Origin: an uncultured Gammaproteobacteria bacterium
Lineage (GTDB): Bacteria > Pseudomonadota > Gammaproteobacteria > CAJQNE01
Direction of reading: 5' to 3'
Assembly (NCBI GenBank): GCA_905479545.1
Contig: CAJQNE010000076.1
Coordinates: 1-10,322 of the forward strand
Length of the DNA stretch: 10,322 nucleotides
Below, piece after piece: positions 6,053 to 10,322 of this stretch. The first letter of the stretch is position 1; every line of letters begins with the position of its first letter. A program made the position numbers and the translations under genes. The notes under the pieces were generated by a model, which was given only the letters and a program-made list of their open reading frames with translations, did not search any database and was not told where the DNA came from.

Positions 6053-6723
6053 CGGTATTTGCAGCGGCCTGGGCGGTGCTTCGTCGCGAACTATGGCTCG
6101 CCAGTCGCCGACCGGGGGAGTTATTGCAGCCACTGATGTTCTTCCTGGTAGTCGTAACGCTATTTCCGCTCGGCACGCGGCCTGAGCCTGAATTGCTCGC
6201 AACCATGGCTCCGGCAGTTTTATGGGTGGCTGCGTTGCTGGCGACACTGCTAGGTCTGGAGCGGTTATTTCGCGCTGACCACGACGACGGCAGCCTCGAG
6301 CAGCTACTACTCAGCCCGGCACCGCTGGCATTATTAACATTCAGTAAAGTTTTGGCACACTGGCTGCTTACGGGCTTGCCACTGGTTATGTTGTCGCCAA
6401 TGCTGGCGATAATGCTTGGCTTGCCAATGAGCAGCATTGGCACCGTGGTGCTGTCGCTGCTGCTGGGGACACCGATATTAAGTCTGCTCGGTAGCATTGG
6501 TGCGGCGCTTACGGTCGGTATTCGCCGTGGTGGCGCGCTACTAGCGTTGCTATTGCTGCCGTTGTACGTGCCGACCCTTATTTTGGGTGCCAGTGCGGTA
6601 GCAGCAGTACGCGACGGGTTACCTGCCGATGGCCAGCTTTACCTGCTGGGCGCGTTACTGAGCGGTGCCTTGGTTCTTGCGCCGTTGGCAAGCGGTCTGG
6701 CATTACGTATTGCTAGTGAATAA
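6049..6723 (+). CDS. ccmB: Cytochrome c maturation membrane subunit CcmB
   Basis: CcmB is the inner-membrane partner of CcmA in the CcmABCD complex. The 224-residue product matches the family length (about 220) and has about six hydrophobic segments. Family signatures are present: RRELWLASRRPGELLQPLMFF near the N-terminus, the cytoplasmic loop LFRADHDDGSLEQLLLSP (73-90), and a segment with LLLLPLYVPTLILGAS near 167-182. It starts with GTG in a GTGA overlap with the ccmA stop, and GGGGA at 6038-6042 is well placed as ribosome binding site, so translation is coupled to ccmA. It is followed by an unusually long 136-bp gap before ccmC. Confidence 0.95.
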   Translation: MTVFAAAWAVLRRELWLASRRPGELLQPLMFFLVVVTLFPLGTRPEPELLATMAPAVLWVAALLATLLGLERLFRADHDDGSLEQLLLSPAPLALLTFSKVLAHWLLTGLPLVMLSPMLAIMLGLPMSSIGTVVLSLLLGTPILSLLGSIGAALTVGIRRGGALLALLLLPLYVPTLILGASAVAAVRDGLPADGQLYLLGALLSGALVLAPLASGLALRIASE

Positions 6724-6753
6724 GCAGGGCATATATTGCTGACTAGTAAGGGC

Positions 6754-6769
6754 TGTGATCGGGGTCACA
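6754..6769. promoter_or_regulatory. CRP/Vfr-type operator upstream of ccmC
   Basis: TGTGATCGGGGTCACA contains both perfect half-sites, TGTGA and TCACA, spaced by exactly 6 bp, as in the CRP consensus. The centre is at 6761.5, about 46-48 bp upstream of the start expected from the extended -10 at 6797. The classical activating position is -41.5, so direct class II activation would need a somewhat different start site, or the site may have another role. It does not match the FNR pattern TTGAT-N4-ATCAA. Confidence 0.6.
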
Positions 6770-6793
6770 ACAATGAATGCCCGTCGTGGCTTT

Positions 6794-6802
6794 TGCTATA
6801 CT
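6794..6802 (+). promoter_or_regulatory. Extended -10 promoter for ccmC and downstream genes
   Basis: TGCTATACT combines the TGn extension with TATACT (6797-6802), a 5-of-6 match to TATAAT. The -35 region is poor (best ATGAAT at 6773-6778, 18-bp spacing), as is common with extended -10 or activator-dependent promoters. Initiation would fall near 6808, leaving a leader of about 50 nt. The leader can form a bulged hairpin, GTGA (6815-6818) with TCAC (6837-6840) and TCAG (6823-6826) with CTGA (6832-6835). Confidence 0.5.
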
Positions 6803-6859
6803 TCGGCGTCTTACGTGACAAATCAGTCGCGCTGAATCACTAGGTTATCAACGCTTTAT

Positions 6860-7627
6860 ATGTGGTCTTTTCTCCACCGCTTATCGTCGCCTCCAACGTT
6901 CTATCGCTGGTCGGGCGTAATTACGCCGATCTTCGCTGTCATTGCTGCCGCTCTGCTATTGGTCGGCACGGTGTGGGGCTTGGCATTTACACCCACTGAT
7001 TACCAGCAAGGCGACAGCTTTCGCATTATTTATGTGCATGTGCCTGCCGCAATGTTGAGCCTGAGTGTCTATATGGCGATGGCCTTTTCGGCGGCTATTT
7101 TTCTGATTTGGCGGATTAAGCTGGCCGATGTTTTCGCTGCTAGTTTTGCCCCTGTTGGCGCCGCATTTACGTTATTGGCGTTAGTAACAGGCTCAATATG
7201 GGGCCGCCCGACATGGGGAACCTGGTGGGAGTGGGATGCCCGCCTTACCTCGGAACTCATTTTACTGTTTTTGTACCTGGGAGTAATGGCGCTACGGTCA
7301 TCGCTGCCAGAACGGAATCAAGCCGCCCGTGCCGCAGCACTATTAGCAATTGTTGGTGTTGTTAACGTTCCGATCATTCATTTTTCGGTCGAGTGGTGGA
7401 ATTCACTTCACCAGGGTTCTACGGTCTCAAAACTAGGCAGGCCTGCCATTGATCCCAGCATGGCAACGCCGTTGTATTTGATGATTTTCGGCTTCATGTT
7501 TTTCTGGTTGGCGAATGCTTTTTCACGCGCTCGCGTCGAAATTGTTGATCGTGAGCAAAACAAGCGCTGGGTCCGCGAAGCACTTGGGGATAAAGCAGAG
7601 ATGCAAAGACGAGCGGGGGAGAAATAA
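6860..7627 (+). CDS. ccmC: Haem-delivery membrane protein CcmC
   Basis: CcmC belongs to the haem-handling protein family with a periplasmic Trp-rich motif and presents haem to CcmE. The 255-residue product has about six transmembrane segments. The Trp-rich loop is GRPTWGTWWEWDARLTSEL (115-133), and the two axial-ligand histidines are H60 (IIYVHVPAA) and H184 (WWNSLHQ), at the same numbers as in E. coli CcmC. The C-terminal 35 residues are charged and cytoplasmic. No obvious ribosome binding site precedes the ATG, which follows ATCAACGCTTTAT. The gene heads a sub-cluster with its own candidate promoter, and ccmD starts 3 bp after its stop. Confidence 0.96.
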   Translation: MWSFLHRLSSPPTFYRWSGVITPIFAVIAAALLLVGTVWGLAFTPTDYQQGDSFRIIYVHVPAAMLSLSVYMAMAFSAAIFLIWRIKLADVFAASFAPVGAAFTLLALVTGSIWGRPTWGTWWEWDARLTSELILLFLYLGVMALRSSLPERNQAARAAALLAIVGVVNVPIIHFSVEWWNSLHQGSTVSKLGRPAIDPSMATPLYLMIFGFMFFWLANAFSRARVEIVDREQNKRWVREALGDKAEMQRRAGEK

Positions 7628-7630
7628 GTC

Positions 7631-7792
7631 ATGCAAGAATTTCTACAAATGGGTGGCTACGCTGGCTATGTCTGGTCTGCCTATGCCATCACCGCAGTAG
7701 TACTAATAGCCACTGCGCTATGGCCCGGTATTCGTCGCCGACGTCTACATGCTGCATTACGTAAGCGCTGGCAGTGGGAGCGCAGTGAATGA
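7631..7792 (+). CDS. ccmD: Small membrane protein CcmD
   Basis: This 53-residue protein begins MQEFLQMGGYAGYVWSAYA, carrying the hallmark GGYxxYVWxAY of CcmD. One transmembrane helix (about 17-33) follows, then a strongly basic cytoplasmic tail with RRRR at 35-38. CcmD stabilises and helps release holo-CcmE from the CcmABC complex. It is shorter than E. coli CcmD (about 69 residues) but within the family range. The ribosome binding site GGGGGAG lies at the end of ccmC (about 7613-7620). The gene lies 3 bp after ccmC and 72 bp before ccmE. Confidence 0.93.
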   Translation: MQEFLQMGGYAGYVWSAYAITAVVLIATALWPGIRRRRLHAALRKRWQWERSE

Positions 7793-7868
7793 TCGTACTA
7801 ACTACCGACAGGGACAGAGCTATCAGGAAATTTTTATGCGTACCTTGCTAATTCAGGCGGTCTTATGA
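7785..7868 (+). other. Short open frame bridging ccmD and ccmE (GTG start, 27 codons)
   Basis: A GTG at 7785, overlapping the end of ccmD, opens a frame that runs to a TGA at 7866-7868, overlapping the ccmE ATG (ATGA). GGGAG at 7776-7780 precedes it, closely spaced. A competing frame with ATG at 7789 (21 codons including the stop, ending at 7851) is also available. The 27-residue product, ending MRTLLIQAVL, resembles nothing I know. Most likely it is non-functional or serves only to keep ribosomes moving from ccmD into ccmE. Confidence 0.2.
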
Positions 7869-8359
7869 GCCCGAAACAACAAACGCGGTTGGTGTTCGTC
7901 GTCGCGCTAGTTATTGGTGTAAGCCTTGCCGCGTTTTTGGTATTCAAAGCGCTTGGCCAGAACATGATGTATTTCTACCAGCCTTCACAAGTTGCGGCGG
8001 GGGAAGCACCTACTGACCAACGTTTTCGTGTCGGTGGCCTGGTGGTACCCGGCAGCGTCTCACGATCCAAAGACACATTGGCGGTCGATTTTGATGTAAC
8101 CGACAACGTCGGTACCACCACGGTGCGTTTCAACGGCATCCTGCCTGATTTGTTCCGCGAGGGGCAGGGCATCATCGCCCACGGCAAGCTCAAAGGTGAC
8201 GTATTTGAGGCGGATAAGGTTCTTGCTAAACACGATGAAAATTACATGCCACCAGAAATTGCCGACGCGCTTAAAAAGAGTAACGACGGCGTAATGCCAT
8301 TTGGCGACGGCAAAGGCATGGCTCGTAAGGTAATGACTAATGAGGTACAACCGAAGTGA
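7865..8359 (+). CDS. ccmE: Periplasmic haem chaperone CcmE
   Basis: CcmE is a membrane-anchored chaperone that binds haem covalently through a histidine and carries it to CcmF. The 164-residue product has an N-terminal signal anchor (about 8-28), then an OB-fold domain with FRVGGLVVPGSV (54-65) and GILPDLFREGQGIIAHGKL (91-109). The haem site is AKHDENYMPPE (121-131), with H123 the covalent ligand and Y127 the axial ligand. The flexible C-terminal tail is Lys/Met-rich and lacks recognisable structure. AGGCGG at 7855-7860 serves as ribosome binding site. The stop overlaps the ccmF GTG by 4 bp. Confidence 0.96.
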   Translation: MSPKQQTRLVFVVALVIGVSLAAFLVFKALGQNMMYFYQPSQVAAGEAPTDQRFRVGGLVVPGSVSRSKDTLAVDFDVTDNVGTTTVRFNGILPDLFREGQGIIAHGKLKGDVFEADKVLAKHDENYMPPEIADALKKSNDGVMPFGDGKGMARKVMTNEVQPK

Positions 8360-10322
8360 TACCTGAACTCGGGCAGTTTGCCTTAATACTTGCGCTTTTA
8401 ATGGCCATGGCACAGGCCGCCTTGCCGCTAATTGGTGCGGCAACTAATAATGCTCAATTGCTCAACACGGCAAGGCCAGCGGCCTATGGGCAATTTTTAT
8501 TGCTGTTGATTAGTTTTGCGCTACTCACCACCAGCTTTATTCAAAGCGACTTTTCGGTTGCTTATGTAGCCAATAACTCAAACCTTGAGCTGCCGATGCG
8601 GTACCGCATTTCAGCGGTGTGGGCAGCGCACGAAGGCTCGCTGTTACTTTGGGCGTTAATCCTGTCGCTTTGGACGGCAGCTGTAGCAATTCGTAGCAAA
8701 GCCCTACCACTGGCGTTACTCGGTCGTGTTATTGCGGTAATGGGTTTAATCAGCATTGGCTTTCTGCTGTTTATTATTCTCACCTCTAACCCGTTTGAGC
8801 GACTATCCCCGGTGCCGTTTGATGGTCGTGACCTAAACCCGTTACTACAAGATTTCGGCCTGATTATTCATCCTCCGCTGCTCTATATGGGCTATGTAGG
8901 CTTAGCCGTGCCGTTTGCGTTTGCTGTCGCCGCGCTATTGGGCGGCAAGCTCGATGCAGCGTGGACCCGCTGGATGCGACCCTGGGCAACAATGGCCTGG
9001 GTGTTCCTGACTGTCGGTATTACGCTTGGCAGCTGGTGGGCTTATTACGAGTTGGGCTGGGGTGGCTGGTGGTTTTGGGACCCGGTTGAGAATGCTTCGT
9101 TTATGCCGTGGTTAGTCGGCACAGCGTTGATTCACTCGCTGGCGGTGACTGAAAAGCGTGGACTGTTTAAAAGCTGGACGGTGCTACTGGCAATTTTTGC
9201 ATTTTCGCTCAGTTTGCTCGGCACCTTCCTGGTGCGTTCGGGAATACTGGTGTCGGTACATGCTTTCGCCACCGATCCGTCGCGTGGTGTGTTTGTACTC
9301 GCATTCCTGGCGGTTGTTGTCGTCGGGTCACTAACGCTGTTCGGCCTGCGGGCTAACACGCTACAAAGTGAAGGTGAGTTTCAGCTTTGGTCGCGGGAAG
9401 GCTTCTTGTTACTGAATAACTTATTGTTCGCTGCCGCTGCAGCATTTGTGCTGCTCGGTACTTTGGCGCCACTGTTGGTTGATGTAGTTACCGGCGAGAA
9501 AATCTCAGTCGGCCCGCCGTACTTTAACTGGATATTCGCGCCACCCATGTTGCTGGTAGCCGCACTGGTGGGTATAGGACCGTTACTTAGCTGGCGCAAA
9601 GGTGGCGATAGCAAATCGCTGTTGCTTAATCGCCTGCCGGTAATTGCTGGCTGCGCAGGGTTGGCACTGCTATTCCCGTTACTAGTCAGCCGCGGGTTTA
9701 ATCTCGGCGTAATGCTGGCGATATGGGTCGCTTTTTGGGCCGCTAGTGCTGTTGTGTTGCCAATAATTACTCGCATTCGACGCGGCACGCTGGGCGGCAT
9801 GAGCCGTAGCCAATGGGGAATGACCGTCGCTCATTTTGGCATCGCGGTATTTATTATCGGCGTGGCGTTTTTAGAAACCTATGCCATTGAGAAGGACGTG
9901 CGTGTCTCCGCTGGCGACCGGGTTGAGCTCGATGGGCTTACCTTCGAATTCCTGCCGGTGCTTACCTTGCCGGGCCCTAACTACCTCGCTCAGGCAGGTT
10001 CGATACGGGTCTATAAAGGCACTAAGCTTTTTGCCGAATTGCAACCCGAAAAACGCCAATACCGTGGTGGGCAAGGCGAGGCGGGCGGCGGTAATACTAT
10101 GACCGAGGCCGGTATTCGCGGTGGCGTACTGCGTGATATATATGTGTCGTTAGCCGAACCATTTGATGATGGCAGTTGGGCGGCGCGCTTCTACGTCAAA
10201 CCGTTTGTGCGCTGGGTCTGGGGTGGAGCACTGTTGATGGCCCTTGGTGGCCTACTGGCAGTCAGTGACCGGCGTTACCGTGCCGACCGTAAAAAAGCCG
10301 CAGCGGCTATGCCGGTCGGAGC
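8356..10322 (+). CDS. ccmF: Cytochrome c haem lyase subunit CcmF (3' end outside window)
   Basis: CcmF, with CcmH, reduces and attaches haem to apocytochrome c in the periplasm. The frame starts at GTG 8356 (MIPELGQFALILAL, the usual CcmF N-terminus) in a GTGA overlap with ccmE. It stays open for 655 codons to the right edge. Many transmembrane segments are present. The Trp-rich motif is GGWWFWDPVENASFMPW (236-252), and the haem ligands are H172 (IIHPPLL), H260 (ALIHSLA), H302 (VSVHAFA) and H493 (TVAHFG), equivalent to E. coli H173, H261, H303 and H491. The periplasmic C-terminal domain shows EKRQY, MTEAGI and KPFVRWVWGG, followed by the basic tail SDRRYRADRKK. Families are usually 640-670 residues long, so only a few codons should be missing. 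Confidence 0.97.
   Translation, partial: MIPELGQFALILALLMAMAQAALPLIGAATNNAQLLNTARPAAYGQFLLLLISFALLTTSFIQSDFSVAYVANNSNLELPMRYRISAVWAAHEGSLLLWALILSLWTAAVAIRSKALPLALLGRVIAVMGLISIGFLLFIILTSNPFERLSPVPFDGRDLNPLLQDFGLIIHPPLLYMGYVGLAVPFAFAVAALLGGKLDAAWTRWMRPWATMAWVFLTVGITLGSWWAYYELGWGGWWFWDPVENASFMPWLVGTALIHSLAVTEKRGLFKSWTVLLAIFAFSLSLLGTFLVRSGILVSVHAFATDPSRGVFVLAFLAVVVVGSLTLFGLRANTLQSEGEFQLWSREGFLLLNNLLFAAAAAFVLLGTLAPLLVDVVTGEKISVGPPYFNWIFAPPMLLVAALVGIGPLLSWRKGGDSKSLLLNRLPVIAGCAGLALLFPLLVSRGFNLGVMLAIWVAFWAASAVVLPIITRIRRGTLGGMSRSQWGMTVAHFGIAVFIIGVAFLETYAIEKDVRVSAGDRVELDGLTFEFLPVLTLPGPNYLAQAGSIRVYKGTKLFAELQPEKRQYRGGQGEAGGGNTMTEAGIRGGVLRDIYVSLAEPFDDGSWAARFYVKPFVRWVWGGALLMALGGLLAVSDRRYRADRKKAAAAMPVG

Noticed and set aside
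5751..6497. Long open frame of 248 codons on the minus strand opposite ccmA and ccmB
   Set aside because: The product is low-complexity Ser/Pro/Ala/Asn-rich and matches no family. The plus strand holds two unambiguous ccm genes, so this is an antisense shadow.
6754..6769. FNR/Anr box reading of the palindrome upstream of ccmC
   Set aside because: The half-sites are TGTGA and TCACA with 6-bp spacing, which match CRP rather than TTGAT-N4-ATCAA.
8356..10322. Possible frameshift or truncation in ccmF
   Set aside because: The frame was followed line by line to the right edge with all conserved motifs in one frame. The gene is only cut by the window edge.

Overview
The window looks like chromosomal DNA of a free-living, probably marine, gammaproteobacterium. 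This is inferred from the E. coli-like System I cytochrome c maturation genes in the order ccmABCDEF, from a Kbp/YgaU-type BON-LysM protein, DUF1415 and YchJ, and from intermediate base composition. The genus cannot be named from this sequence. No phage, insertion sequence, tRNA, rRNA or CRISPR array was seen.

Layout. (1) Positions 1-48 hold the last 15 codons of an unidentified plus-strand gene. (2) Positions 49-233 are non-coding, with two weak hairpins. (3) Positions 234-890 encode a BON-LysM protein related to the potassium-binding protein Kbp, with an unusually long acidic linker, closed by a strong intrinsic terminator at 948-984. (4) Positions 1072-1647 encode a DUF1415 protein. (5) Positions 1684-5241, minus strand, form one compact four-gene operon read right to left: a GT4 glycosyltransferase, a class I SAM methyltransferase, an alpha/alpha-toroid (terpenoid-cyclase/'prenyltransferase'-like) protein, and a short YchJ. 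The genes overlap or nearly touch at each junction. (6) Positions 5242-5392 are a divergent intergenic region. (7) From 5393 to the right edge, plus strand, runs the cytochrome c maturation cluster ccmA, ccmB, ccmC, ccmD, ccmE and nearly all of ccmF. ccmD is only 53 codons long, and ccmF runs off the window.

How the genes work together. CcmA (ATPase) and CcmB (membrane subunit), with CcmC and CcmD, load haem onto the periplasmic chaperone CcmE at His123 and release it. CcmF, with CcmH outside the window, ligates the haem to apocytochrome c. All expected haem-ligand residues are visible: CcmC H60 and H184; CcmE H123 and Y127; CcmF H172, H260, H302 and H493. The 136-bp gap between ccmB and ccmC is unusual for this cluster. 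It carries a perfect TGTGA-N6-TCACA CRP/Vfr-type palindrome followed by an extended -10 element, suggesting separately regulated transcription of ccmC onward.

The best candidate for an undescribed system is the minus-strand glycosyltransferase, methyltransferase and toroid cassette. Its tight translational coupling argues for one shared pathway, perhaps building and methylating a glycan or glycolipid, but substrate and product cannot be read from the sequence.
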